Of a stretch of 64,000 bases of DNA, positions 53,037 to 62,067 are shown in pieces. Each line of letters begins with the position of its first letter. Position 1 is the stretch's first letter. The notes under the pieces were generated by a model that worked only from the letters and a program-made list of their open reading frames with translations, made no database searches and had not been told where the DNA came from. This DNA comes from Bacillota bacterium. Its GTDB lineage: Bacteria > Bacillota > Clostridia > Lachnospirales > Lachnospiraceae. A program made the position numbers and the translations under genes. The stretch covers positions 32,448 to 96,447 of the forward strand of contig JAEZPG010000017.1 of the NCBI GenBank assembly GCA_023413555.1, given 5' to 3'.

Positions 53037-53813
53037 TTACATAGCTCGAAATCTTTTATATCTTAGTTCCAAAAGCTCTGCAAAATCTTTGTCATGATTA
53101 TTTTCTAAGAAACAATTAATCTGTTTTTTTAATTCTATTATAAGATTTTTCTGACTGGTTTCTTCTTTTATAATTTTTTCTACTATTCCCATTGCTTGTA
53201 ACTCTTCTGCAGTCATTTTCATCAATTTGGCAGCCTCTGGAGCTCGTTTGCTGTCTTTCCAAAGTATGGAAGCAAATCCCTCCGGGGATAAAATAGAGTA
53301 AGTTGCGTTCTCAAGCATCCAAACCTCATCAGAGACACCTAGTGCAAGTGCTCCTCCACTACCACCTTCTCCAATGAATATGGACAAAATAGGAACTTTT
53401 AACCCGGACATCTCATATAGGTTACGAGCAATGGCTTCTCCCTGTCCTCTCTCCTCAGCCTCGATTCCACAATAAGCACCCGGCGTATCTACAAAGCATA
53501 TAATAGGGCGATGAAACTTTTCTGCTTGTTTCATAAGTCGCAAAGCCTTACGATATCCTTCTGGTTTTGGCATTCCAAAGTTGCGTAGTATATTTTCCTT
53601 CGTATTATGCCCTTTTTGTGTCCCAATCACAGTGACAGCTTTACCATTTAGCCTGGCGATTCCACCAATTACAGCCCGATCCTCACCAGACAGTCTGTCG
53701 CCGTGAAACTCTATAAAGCTAGAAAATATTCCTTGTATATAATCTAACGTGGAGAGACGATTTGCATCTCGAGATTGTATTACTCTCTCCCATGGGGTAA
53801 TTTCTTTCTCCAT
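53037..53813 (-). CDS. accA: Acetyl-CoA carboxylase carboxyltransferase alpha subunit
   Basis: About 258 residues. With AccD it moves CO2 from biotin to acetyl-CoA. Signatures: VIGTQKGHNTKENILRNFGM, FVDTPGAYCGIEAEERGQGE and IFIGEGGSGGALALG. An open frame runs upstream to 53867 into accD, but AAGGAG lies six bases before the ATG at 53813, two bases after the accD stop. The N-terminus is somewhat shorter than in E. coli, as is common in Firmicutes. Confidence 0.94.
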   Translation of the reverse strand: MEKEITPWERVIQSRDANRLSTLDYIQGIFSSFIEFHGDRLSGEDRAVIGGIARLNGKAVTVIGTQKGHNTKENILRNFGMPKPEGYRKALRLMKQAEKFHRPIICFVDTPGAYCGIEAEERGQGEAIARNLYEMSGLKVPILSIFIGEGGSGGALALGVSDEVWMLENATYSILSPEGFASILWKDSKRAPEAAKLMKMTAEELQAMGIVEKIIKEETSQKNLIIELKKQINCFLENNHDKDFAELLELRYKRFRAM

Positions 53814-53815
53814 AC

Positions 53816-54649
53816 TTAACTCCTTACCAGTGCATACAATAATTGTTTCATAGTCTTTCTCTTGCAAATTCGATCTATAAAGCCATGTTCCAATAAATAT
53901 TCTGCCCTTTGAAACCCTTCAGGTAATTTTTGACGGATTGTTTGTTCAATGACACGAGGCCCTGCAAAACCAATCAACGCCCCTGGTTCTGCTAAAATAA
54001 TATCCCCCAGCATGGCGTAGCTTGCCATCACACCTCCAGTAGTTGGATCTGTAAGAACAGAGATATATAGAAGTCCTTCCTCATCATGTCTTTTTAATGC
54101 CTGAGAAGTCTTTGCCATCTGCATCAATGACACAATACCTTCTTGCATTCTTGCCCCACCAGAGCAACAAAACAAGATAATTGGTAACTTCTCTCTTGTA
54201 GCTCCTTCCACTAGTCTTGTTATCTTTTCACCCACAACATAACCCATACTTCCCATCATGAATTTAGCTCCCATTACACCAATGGCCACAGATACTCCAT
54301 GAATGGTTCCTATCCCTGTAAGCACTGCCTCCTCTAAAGAAGTAGCTTCCTTGGTAGCTTTTAATTTTTCAGTATAGCCAGGAAAATCTAAAGGGTCGCT
54401 TATCGACATATCCTTATCCCATTCTTCAAAGCTTCCCTCATCTAAAATCATGCTAAGCCTTTCTCTAGGAGAGATTCTAAAGGGATGCATACAACTAGGA
54501 CAGACATGATAGTTCTCAATCAAATCTTGGGTGTAGATAATATTATTGCATTGACTGCATTTTTCGAACAGACCATCCGGAATATCTATATTTCTTTTAC
54601 TTTTCTTGGTTATTCTAAGGGTAGTCTTTTTAAATCGCTCCTTAATCAT
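53816..54649 (-). CDS. accD: Acetyl-CoA carboxylase carboxyltransferase beta subunit
   Basis: 277 residues. The N-terminal zinc ribbon (CSQCNNIIYTQDL, then CPSC) is intact. The carboxyltransferase fold shows GAKFMMGSMGYVVGEKI, CCSGGARMQEGI and AEPGALIGFAGPRVIEQT. It partners AccA, whose gene follows immediately. accC ends 12 bases upstream. Confidence 0.95.
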   Translation of the reverse strand: MIKERFKKTTLRITKKSKRNIDIPDGLFEKCSQCNNIIYTQDLIENYHVCPSCMHPFRISPRERLSMILDEGSFEEWDKDMSISDPLDFPGYTEKLKATKEATSLEEAVLTGIGTIHGVSVAIGVMGAKFMMGSMGYVVGEKITRLVEGATREKLPIILFCCSGGARMQEGIVSLMQMAKTSQALKRHDEEGLLYISVLTDPTTGGVMASYAMLGDIILAEPGALIGFAGPRVIEQTIRQKLPEGFQRAEYLLEHGFIDRICKRKTMKQLLYALVRS

Positions 54650-54661
54650 GACACCTCTCCT

Positions 54662-56011
54662 CTAAGCTTTACGCATACAAACTCGCTCAATGTAACCAGT
54701 ATCTAGACGATTGTCTTTGTATTCCTTGTGTTCAATAATCTCATATAAGAAATCCGTATTAGTTTTTGTACCTTCGATAACTAGTTCACCTAGGGCACTC
54801 TTCATTTTCTCAATAGCTTCTGTCCGATCTCTACCTTTTACTAAGATTTTAGCCAACAAGGAATCATACATGGAAGGGATGTTATAGCCCTGATATAAAG
54901 CAGAGTCGATTCTTACTCCACAGCCTCCTGGAAAATGGAGATTTTCTATGGTACCTGGAGACGGCATAAAATCACGATTGGGATCCTCAGCATTAATTCG
55001 ACATTCTATAGCATGACCAGAAAAATGAATCTCCTCCTGCTTTAAGGTAAGACATTCGCCAGCGGCCATACGAATCTGTTCTTTAATTAAATCTAGACCT
55101 GTGACCAGTTCGGTCACCCCATGTTCTACCTGTATTCTTGTATTCATTTCCATGAAATAATAATTCTGATCATTATCCACAAGAAACTCTATGGTCCCTA
55201 CTGTAGAGTATCCTACTGCTTTAGCTGCACGAACTGCTGACTGGCCCATCTGCTCTCTAACTTCTGGTTTTAATACCACTGCAGGGGATTCCTCTAATAA
55301 CTTCTGGTGTCTTCTTTGTAAAGAACAATCTCGCTCTCCAAGGTGTATAACATTACCATACTGATCAGCTAGAATCTGCACTTCTATATGCCTAGCTGGA
55401 GAAATATACTTTTCAATATACATGGTATCATCTCCAAAGGCACTTTTCGCTTCTGCCTGAGCCGTTTGAAATAGCTTTACAAATTCCTTAGAGTTTTTGG
55501 CAATGCGCATGCCCTTTCCTCCTCCGCCTAAGGCGGCTTTTATCATCACAGGATATCCACAGGAATCTGCCTGCTTCTTTGCCGTTTTAACATCTAAAAC
55601 AGCTTCTTTTGTTCCTGGTATAACAGGTATACCAGCTTCAATCATAGTCTTTCTGGCTTCGGCTTTATTACCCATCCTGTTTAATACCGATTCATCCGGA
55701 CCAATAAATGCAATATTACACTTTTTACATAGGGTCTCGAACTTACTATTCTCGGATAGAAATCCAAAGCCTGGATGAATGGCATCTGCTCCGGTTGCTA
55801 CGGCTGCACTTAAGATTCTCTGCATATTTAGATAACTTTCTTTTGCTTGCATTGGACCAATGCATATCGTTTCATCTGCCAGCATAGAATGAAGAGCCTC
55901 CTTATCAGCCTCTGAACAGATTGCAACTGTTAGAATGCCCATTTCCCTGCAGGCTCTGATAATACGAACTGCAATCTCTCCACGATTGGCAATTAGTATT
56001 TTTTGAAACAT
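54662..56011 (-). CDS. accC: Biotin carboxylase
   Basis: 449 residues, ATP-grasp enzyme that carboxylates biotin on AccB. Blocks: KILIANRGEIAVRIIRAC, ALGGGGKGMRI (ATP loop), ERDCSLQRRHQKLLEESP and EMNTRIQVEHGVTELVTG. Length is normal. SD TGGAGGTG precedes the ATG. Operon order accB-fabZ-accC-accD-accA. Confidence 0.96.
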   Translation of the reverse strand: MFQKILIANRGEIAVRIIRACREMGILTVAICSEADKEALHSMLADETICIGPMQAKESYLNMQRILSAAVATGADAIHPGFGFLSENSKFETLCKKCNIAFIGPDESVLNRMGNKAEARKTMIEAGIPVIPGTKEAVLDVKTAKKQADSCGYPVMIKAALGGGGKGMRIAKNSKEFVKLFQTAQAEAKSAFGDDTMYIEKYISPARHIEVQILADQYGNVIHLGERDCSLQRRHQKLLEESPAVVLKPEVREQMGQSAVRAAKAVGYSTVGTIEFLVDNDQNYYFMEMNTRIQVEHGVTELVTGLDLIKEQIRMAAGECLTLKQEEIHFSGHAIECRINAEDPNRDFMPSPGTIENLHFPGGCGVRIDSALYQGYNIPSMYDSLLAKILVKGRDRTEAIEKMKSALGELVIEGTKTNTDFLYEIIEHKEYKDNRLDTGYIERVCMRKA

Positions 56012-56025
56012 ATTACACCTCCAAT

Positions 56026-56454
56026 CTACTGAATGACAAAAGTTAATGTAGCCTGGGCACAGACCATCTCATCAACATAGGCGACTGCCTTAGCTACCCC
56101 AATTGGCCCTTTGCGCTTCACCAATTCTACTTCCAGACGTAGCACATCACCTGGCACTACCTTCCTTCTGAATTTTGCATCTTGAATACCACCAAAATAC
56201 CCTGTTTTTCCCTTATACTCATCACAATAAAGACATACTACAGTTCCAACCTGAGCTAGTGCCTCTATAATTAATACTCCCGGCATAACTGCTTCCCCAG
56301 GAAAATGTCCAGCAAAATATGGTTCATTGTAAGAGACACATTTTCTACCAACACCTCGTACTCCTGGTTCTAACTCTAAGATTCGATCAATTAAAAGAAA
56401 TGGACTTCTATGAGGGATGATTTCCTTTATCTCATTAATATTTAATTCTATCAT
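56026..56454 (-). CDS. fabZ: 3-hydroxyacyl-ACP dehydratase
   Basis: A 142-residue hot-dog dehydratase. HRSPFLLIDRI and GHFPGEAVMPGVLIIEALAQ carry the catalytic His and Glu. It makes trans-2-enoyl-ACP for FabK. Its ATG overlaps the accB stop (ATGA). Confidence 0.96.
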   Translation of the reverse strand: MIELNINEIKEIIPHRSPFLLIDRILELEPGVRGVGRKCVSYNEPYFAGHFPGEAVMPGVLIIEALAQVGTVVCLYCDEYKGKTGYFGGIQDAKFRRKVVPGDVLRLEVELVKRKGPIGVAKAVAYVDEMVCAQATLTFVIQ

Positions 56455-56891
56455 CCAATCCTCACTATTCCCTGGCCATATTCCACTAATTGCTCGTTTT
56501 CAACCAGAATCTCAAGTATAGTACCATCAACTGTTGCTTCTACCTCATTCATCAACTTCATTGCTTCTATTATGCCGATGGTCTGCCCTTTCTTTACTAC
56601 ATCCCCTACCTTCACGTAAGGCTTTTCACCTACACCTGGCTGGGCATAAAATACTCCTACTAAAGGGGATGTAACAATCTCACCCTTTTGTTCAGGAATC
56701 GTAGTAACTGTCTTTTCTATTATCTCTGACTGTTTCACAAAGGAAATCTTGTTGGTATCTTGCTCTATGGTTACATTCTTTGGAATCTGCTGCTGCAAGA
56801 TTAGACAACTTCCATTTTCCTCATACTGAAAGGAAGACAATGTAGAATTAGATACTGTTTCCACTAATTTTAGAATTTGCTCCATTTGCAT
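56451..56891 (-). CDS. accB: Biotin carboxyl carrier protein
   Basis: 146 residues. The C-terminal biotinyl domain has the modified Lys in EAMKLMNEVEA, and the linker to the short N-terminal domain is Thr/Val/Pro-containing. It carries CO2 between AccC and AccAD. Strong AGGAGGG site before the ATG; overlaps fabZ at its end. Confidence 0.95.
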   Translation of the reverse strand: MQMEQILKLVETVSNSTLSSFQYEENGSCLILQQQIPKNVTIEQDTNKISFVKQSEIIEKTVTTIPEQKGEIVTSPLVGVFYAQPGVGEKPYVKVGDVVKKGQTIGIIEAMKLMNEVEATVDGTILEILVENEQLVEYGQGIVRIG

Positions 56892-56908
56892 AAATAACCC
56901 TCCTTATG

Positions 56909-58156
56909 CTATTCCACATATTTCTTTACCAAGATACTTCCGTTATGTCCCCCAAATCCAAGGGAATTACTTAACGCATACATTACCTTACGATCGGTAA
57001 CTGCTATCTTAGTATAATTTAAATCCAGTTCTTCGTCTGGTACCTGATAGCCTACTGTCGGGTGTATATAATCTTCTTGTATTTCCTTTACACAGGTAAT
57101 GAATTCCACTGCTCCTGCCGCACCTAATAGATGTCCTGTCATTGACTTTGTGGATTGTACATTTACCTTGTAGGCATCTTCTTTAAATGCCTTCTTTATT
57201 GCCAAAGTTTCAAATAAATCATTGTGATGAGTGCTCGTTCCATGAGCATTGATTATCGTTACATCCTTTGGCGTAATATTTGCTTCCTTCATGGCTAGTT
57301 CCATAGCTCTTGCCGCTCCATCTCCATCTTCGCTTGGAGATGTGATATGAAAAGCATCACACGTAGCTCCATAGCCTACCACTTCTGCAAGAATTACAGC
57401 ATCACGAGCCTTAGCATGTTCTAGCGATTCCATCACTACAACTCCAGCACCCTCTCCCATAACAAATCCACTACGCTCTTTATCAAAAGGAATGGATGCT
57501 CGCAGTGGATCCATAGACTGGGTTAGTGCTGTCAGAGCGCCAAACCCGGCAATCCCTATTGGGGTAATTGAGGCTTCTGTTCCTCCTGCCACCATAACAT
57601 CTGCCTCACCCCATTGAATGGAACGATAAGCTTCACCTATAGAATGGGTTCCGGTTGCACAAGCTGTTACCACATTCGTGCATTTGCCTTGTAAACCATA
57701 AGCTATAGCAATATTACCTGCTGCCATATTGGAGATCATCATAGGAACTAGCAATGTGGATACTCTGTTTGGACCTTTTTCCAATAGTTTCTGGTGTTCC
57801 TTTTCCATAACTTGAAGACTTCCAATTCCAGAGCCTACACATACTCCAATTCTGGTTTTATCCTCCTCATTAAGATTCAGTCCAGAATGCTCTAAGGCTT
57901 CTTTTGTTGCTGCCACTGCATATTGGCAGAAGTAATCCATTCTTCTTGCAGATTTGGGGTCCATATATAATTTAGCATCAAAATTTTTAACCTCTGCAGC
58001 CAGTTTTACCTTATAATCTGATGTATCAAACTTGGTAAGGGGTCCGATTGCAACCGTTTCATTCTTAATGTTCTCCCAGAATTGCTCTAGACTATTACCA
58101 TTTGGAGCAATGACTCCTAAACCTGTTACCACTACTCTATTTTTTTGATTCTCCAT
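56909..58156 (-). CDS. fabF: 3-oxoacyl-ACP synthase II
   Basis: 415 residues. Catalytic Cys in VVTACATGTHSIGEA, His in INAHGTSTHHND and His in KSMTGHLLGAAGAVEF: the Cys-His-His triad of elongating KAS. Of two adjacent ATGs the second (58156) has better spacing to AGGAGG. No fabH (initiating KAS III) is present in the operon. Confidence 0.95.
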   Translation of the reverse strand: MENQKNRVVVTGLGVIAPNGNSLEQFWENIKNETVAIGPLTKFDTSDYKVKLAAEVKNFDAKLYMDPKSARRMDYFCQYAVAATKEALEHSGLNLNEEDKTRIGVCVGSGIGSLQVMEKEHQKLLEKGPNRVSTLLVPMMISNMAAGNIAIAYGLQGKCTNVVTACATGTHSIGEAYRSIQWGEADVMVAGGTEASITPIGIAGFGALTALTQSMDPLRASIPFDKERSGFVMGEGAGVVVMESLEHAKARDAVILAEVVGYGATCDAFHITSPSEDGDGAARAMELAMKEANITPKDVTIINAHGTSTHHNDLFETLAIKKAFKEDAYKVNVQSTKSMTGHLLGAAGAVEFITCVKEIQEDYIHPTVGYQVPDEELDLNYTKIAVTDRKVMYALSNSLGFGGHNGSILVKKYVE

Positions 58157-58172
58157 CATAACCTCCTGTTAA

Positions 58173-58910
58173 CTACATAATTAATCCACCATCTACCCTA
58201 ATAACCTGGCCAGTAATATAGGATGCCTTTTCAGATGCCAGAAAAGCTACTACCTCTGCTACTTCCTTTGCTTCTCCTAAACGTTTTAAGGATATGTTAT
58301 TCTCAGCCTTTGCGATGATTGTTTCAGATAGTTGATTTGTCATCTCTGTTCGAATAAATCCTGGGGCTACTGCATTTACAGTAATTCCTCTCCCACCAAT
58401 TTCCTTAGACAAGGACTTAGTAAGGCCAATCACTCCTGCCTTAGAAGCAGCATAATTCACTTGACCAGCATTTCCATTCATACCAACTATGGAGGAAATA
58501 TTGATGATTCGACCATATCTTTGTTTAAGCATTATCCTAGACACTAGCTTAGAGGTATTAAAACATCCTGTTAAATTTGTAGCTAAAACCTTATCAAAAT
58601 CGTCTTCATCCATTTTCATTAAGAGATTATCCCTTGTAATTCCTGCATTATTGACTAAGATATCAATACGATTATAGGAAGCCATAATATTTTCTACCAT
58701 TGCAGTAACTGAACTCATATCACTAACATCTGCCTGACATAACATAGCTTCCGCACCAAAAGCTTCTATCTCTTTCTTTGTCTCAAGCGCCTTCGTCTCA
58801 GAGCCATTATAATTTATAGCCACAGTAACTCCCTGCTTGGCTAATGCTTTTGCTATTGCTTTTCCAATCCCTCTACTAGCCCCCGTTACTAATGCAACTT
58901 GTCTCTCCAT
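58173..58910 (-). CDS. fabG: 3-oxoacyl-ACP reductase
   Basis: A 245-residue SDR. TGASRGIGKAIAKAL (NADPH site), NNAGITRDNLLMKM, the Ser in NISSIVG and YAASKAGVIG (Tyr, Lys), and the C-terminal ASYITGQVIRVDGGL are typical FabG. Starts four bases after the fabD stop. Confidence 0.95.
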   Translation of the reverse strand: MERQVALVTGASRGIGKAIAKALAKQGVTVAINYNGSETKALETKKEIEAFGAEAMLCQADVSDMSSVTAMVENIMASYNRIDILVNNAGITRDNLLMKMDEDDFDKVLATNLTGCFNTSKLVSRIMLKQRYGRIINISSIVGMNGNAGQVNYAASKAGVIGLTKSLSKEIGGRGITVNAVAPGFIRTEMTNQLSETIIAKAENNISLKRLGEAKEVAEVVAFLASEKASYITGQVIRVDGGLIM

Positions 58911-58914
58911 TTGT

Positions 58915-59862
58915 TCACACCCCTACTTTCTCCAAGTTCATCTCTAATACTTCTAAATCTGCTACTTTTTCTATATTAAAAACCGAAACTTGCTTATTGA
59001 TCTGTCTAACTAAACTACTTAAGGTTTTTCCTGGCCCCACCTCAACAAAGATATCGACACCATCTGCTATCATGGCTTCTATGGTCTGTCTCCATAAAAC
59101 AGGAGAAGAAACCTGTTTTTCAAGTAATTTCTTCACCCTTTCTTGCTCTGATTCCATAATACTTACGTACTCTGCTGTCACATTTGTCATATATGGAATG
59201 TTGGAAGTATGGGCAGGAAGTTCTCTTAATACCTCATATAACTGCTTTCCCGCTTTTTTTAATAATGGTGAGTGAAATGGCCCACTTACCTTTAACGGTA
59301 TTACCTTTTTTGCTCCTACCTGTTTCAATTTTTCACAAGCCTTAGCTACTGCTTCTCTCTCTCCTGAAATTACGGTTTGTACAGGACTATTGTAGTTGGC
59401 AATCTCTACGATTCCCTCTATACTATTACAAACTTGTTCTATAATTGTAGAATCTAGGTATAATACTGCCGCCATGCTTCCTTCCCCTGCAGGAACCGCT
59501 TGTTCCATTAAAATACCACGTTTTCTTACCACTAAAAGAGTAGTTTCAAAATCTAAAACCCCACTTGCTACTAAAGCGTTGTATTCTCCAAGACTTAAAC
59601 CAGCACATACATCCGGCTTGATTCCTCTCTTCTCGAGTACCATCCGGATAGCCTCACTTACTGTAAATATTGCTGCCTGGGTATACTCTGTCTGATGGAT
59701 TTTTAAGTTTTCAGTAAAACACATTTCAAGTAGGTCAAAATCTAACAAGGCATTGGCTTTTTCAAAGACTGCCTTACTTTCTGAAAATGCATTATAAAAA
59801 TCTTTTCCCATTCCAGCATATTGAGCACCCTGTCCTGGAAATATAAAGCTAATTTTGGGCAT
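58915..59862 (-). CDS. fabD: Malonyl-CoA:ACP transacylase
   Basis: 315 residues. It loads malonyl onto AcpP. FPGQGAQYAGMGKDF opens the protein, the nucleophile Ser is in AGLSLGEYNALV (Leu replaces the usual His of GHSLG), and the active-site His is in VSGPFHSPLL. The 3' end meets fabG. Confidence 0.94.
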   Translation of the reverse strand: MPKISFIFPGQGAQYAGMGKDFYNAFSESKAVFEKANALLDFDLLEMCFTENLKIHQTEYTQAAIFTVSEAIRMVLEKRGIKPDVCAGLSLGEYNALVASGVLDFETTLLVVRKRGILMEQAVPAGEGSMAAVLYLDSTIIEQVCNSIEGIVEIANYNSPVQTVISGEREAVAKACEKLKQVGAKKVIPLKVSGPFHSPLLKKAGKQLYEVLRELPAHTSNIPYMTNVTAEYVSIMESEQERVKKLLEKQVSSPVLWRQTIEAMIADGVDIFVEVGPGKTLSSLVRQINKQVSVFNIEKVADLEVLEMNLEKVGV

Positions 59863-59925
59863 AGTTCATCCTCACTTCGCTACCTGAGCCAAGCATCCTC
59901 CAATGATTATTCATTTTCTTACTAC

Positions 59926-60846
59926 CTAATTCAATAATTCTTCTGCCTGAAAAAATATTTCTTCAATAATTTCTTTACAGGTTTGCTCCTTAGTAACTAG
60001 GCCAGCAATCTGTCCTGCCATGATGGTTCCATTTACTACATCACCCTCAATCACTGCCTTTCTAAGAGATCCCAAGGTAAGGTTCTCTAACTCTTCAAAA
60101 CTTTTTCCTTCCCTTTCTAACTTTAGGTATTCTCTAGACATAGCATTCTTTATCGATCGGATTGGATGGCCATGAGATCTTCCTGTTACAACAGACTCTA
60201 TATCATTTGCTTTAATCACTTTCTGTTTGTAGTTGCTATGAATCATACATTCCTTTGCCACTAAAAATCTAGTTCCTAGCTGAGCACCTGCTGCACCTAA
60301 CATTCTTACAGCTGCTAAGCCCCTTCCATCTCCTATCCCTCCAGCAGCAATTACAGGTATACTTACTTGATCTACCACCTGAGGAATCAGTGACATCGTG
60401 GTTAGTTCTCCGATATGTCCTCCCGATTCACATCCCTCTGCAATGACAGCATCTGCTCCATACCTCTGCATTCTTTTTGCAAGTGCAACACTTGCTATTA
60501 CTGGAATTATCTTGATACCAGCATCCTTCCAGGCAGGGATGAATTTCTCAGGGTTACCAGCCCCTGTAGTTACCACTGCAACCTTCTCTTCCACAATCAC
60601 TTGAGCCAATTCTTCAGCATATGGACTCAATAGCATAATATTTACTCCAAATGGACGATCCGTCAACTCCTTAGTTTTGCGAATTTCTTGGCGAATCACT
60701 TCAGTTGGAGCATTCCCACCTGCTATAATTCCTAATCCCCCTGCATTTGACACAGCGGCTGCTAGGTTATGTTCGGCTACCCAAGCCATTGCACCCTGAA
60801 GAATTGGATACTTTATCCCTAATATATTACATATATCTGTCTTCAT
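59926..60846 (-). CDS. fabK: Enoyl-ACP reductase II (FMN-dependent)
   Basis: 306 residues. The TIM barrel begins ILGIKYPILQGAMAWVAEH, with GGLGIIAGGNAP, AEGCESGGHIGELTT and GTRFLVAKEC. It is the FabK type used instead of FabI and explains the absence of fabI. It starts two bases after the acpP stop and is upstream of fabD. Confidence 0.94.
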   Translation of the reverse strand: MKTDICNILGIKYPILQGAMAWVAEHNLAAAVSNAGGLGIIAGGNAPTEVIRQEIRKTKELTDRPFGVNIMLLSPYAEELAQVIVEEKVAVVTTGAGNPEKFIPAWKDAGIKIIPVIASVALAKRMQRYGADAVIAEGCESGGHIGELTTMSLIPQVVDQVSIPVIAAGGIGDGRGLAAVRMLGAAGAQLGTRFLVAKECMIHSNYKQKVIKANDIESVVTGRSHGHPIRSIKNAMSREYLKLEREGKSFEELENLTLGSLRKAVIEGDVVNGTIMAGQIAGLVTKEQTCKEIIEEIFFQAEELLN

Positions 60847-60848
60847 AT

Positions 60849-61079
60849 CTATTCCTCAACACCTTTTGATTTTAAATAATCCATAATATCCTGGACCGTT
60901 TTAATATCTACCAAATCTTCAGAAGGAATCTCTATATCATATGCTTCCTCCAAGGCCATAACAAACTCAAATATATCAAGACTGTCAGCTCCCAAATCTT
61001 CCTTTAAATTAGTAGTTGCCGTAATTTCTCCTGATACATTAAGTCCTTCTCTGATCATTTCAATTAATTTCTCTAACAT
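60849..61079 (-). CDS. acpP: Acyl carrier protein
   Basis: A 76-residue ACP. The Ser that takes phosphopantetheine is in DLGADSLDIFEFVMAL. The acidic helices fit. It is the first fatty-acid gene after the sigma factor and the small membrane protein. Strong AAGGAG site. No acpS is in the window. Confidence 0.96.
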   Translation of the reverse strand: MLEKLIEMIREGLNVSGEITATTNLKEDLGADSLDIFEFVMALEEAYDIEIPSEDLVDIKTVQDIMDYLKSKGVEE

Positions 61080-61097
61080 TTTTTAATCTCCTTTTCA

Positions 61098-61352
61098 TTA
61101 TGCTACTACTTTTATATGTTTTCTTTTTTTGGAAATAAGAGCGATTACACTAAAAGCCAGAGCGAATACCGCAAAGATTCCCATTGTAATGGTTATGATT
61201 TTTTTAATATTGTAACGTATCCCTCGAAATACTCTTACAATTCGAGCTTTTAACCGAACCCTAAAGCTTTCGATATCCTGTTCAATTTCATCATCTTCAA
61301 AGGTTCCCATTTCTAATTCACCAATCAAATCTATAAGGTATCGATCCTTCAT
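61098..61352 (-). CDS. Small single-pass membrane protein, possible anti-sigma or sigma-associated factor
   Basis: 84 residues: an acidic soluble N-terminus (~45 residues, GELEMGTFEDDEIEQDI), a basic stretch, one membrane helix (residues ~55-75, ITMGIFAVFALAFSVIAL) and a basic tail. It starts two bases after the sigma-factor stop, with AAGGAG upstream; a GTG at 61361 is possible but too close to that site. The layout soluble N-terminus plus one helix, next to a sigma-70 family factor, fits a small anti-sigma factor, but no known anti-sigma domain is visible. acpP follows 18 bases later. Confidence 0.6.
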   Translation of the reverse strand: MKDRYLIDLIGELEMGTFEDDEIEQDIESFRVRLKARIVRVFRGIRYNIKKIITITMGIFAVFALAFSVIALISKKRKHIKVVA

Positions 61353-61354
61353 AC

Positions 61355-61912
61355 CTACCACTCCTTTCCTAATTCCTTTTGTATAGTGACACGTAGCCTT
61401 GAAAGCTTACTGTCTACAGCACTAACTGTAGATGACATTTTTTTTGCTATCTGTTTGGAGGACTGCATATAAAAAAACTTACGAATAATCAGCTCTTTAT
61501 CCCTCGGCTTTAGTTTTTGCAAAAAAAGCTGAAGTCTTCTTACATCCTCCTTAAGAACTATGTGGTCCTCCAAGGTGATAGCCTCCATCATATATCCTAC
61601 AGCCGCCTCCGAATAATCTAAAGGAACGATATCTTTATTCTTTCTAGATACATCTCGAAGACGGTTAACAGCCGTATTTCTGGCAATGACCTTTATGTAG
61701 GTCTTTAAAGAAGCCTTATTTAAATCATATCGCTCAATGTTCCTCCATATCTTCATGTAAGTATCATTGAGACACTCCTCCGCGTCTCGCTGATTGAATC
61801 CGAGTATTGTGTTTATGATATAAAGAATCAGCTTCTCATATTTTCTTGCAAGTGTAACGAGTCCTGCTTCTTCTTTCATTAAGAGCAACTCAACAATTTC
61901 CTGATCAGTCAA
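61355..61912 (-). CDS. ECF-type RNA polymerase sigma factor
   Basis: A 185-residue sigma-70 family factor with region 2 (RKYEKLILYIINTILGFNQR, then DAEECLNDTYMKIWRNI) and region 4 (LKPRDKELIIRKFFYMQSS, then VSAVDSKLSRLRVTI). The start is TTG, with AAAGGAGG seven bases upstream. It heads the stretch sigma-membrane protein-acpP-fab with tight spacing, so it may be in the same transcript. Target promoters are not known. Confidence 0.9.
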   Translation of the reverse strand: MTDQEIVELLLMKEEAGLVTLARKYEKLILYIINTILGFNQRDAEECLNDTYMKIWRNIERYDLNKASLKTYIKVIARNTAVNRLRDVSRKNKDIVPLDYSEAAVGYMMEAITLEDHIVLKEDVRRLQLFLQKLKPRDKELIIRKFFYMQSSKQIAKKMSSTVSAVDSKLSRLRVTIQKELGKEW

Positions 61913-62004
61913 TTTGTTACCTCCTTTACTTACACATACTTATACCCCAGTTATCATAAAACCTTGCAAATATTTTCAAAAACTTTATTATGAATATTAT
62001 ACAC

Positions 62005-62056
62005 AAAAAAAGCTGTCACACTAACTATAAAATCAATTTAGAGTGACAGCTTTTTT
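62005..62056 (-). terminator. Terminator of the chemoreceptor gene
   Basis: AAAAAAAGCTGTCAC pairs with GTGACAGCTTTTTT across a 23-base loop; a T-run follows on the minus strand and an A-run on the plus. It lies right after the MCP stop. Confidence 0.75.
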
Positions 62057-62067
62057 ATTATACGCTT

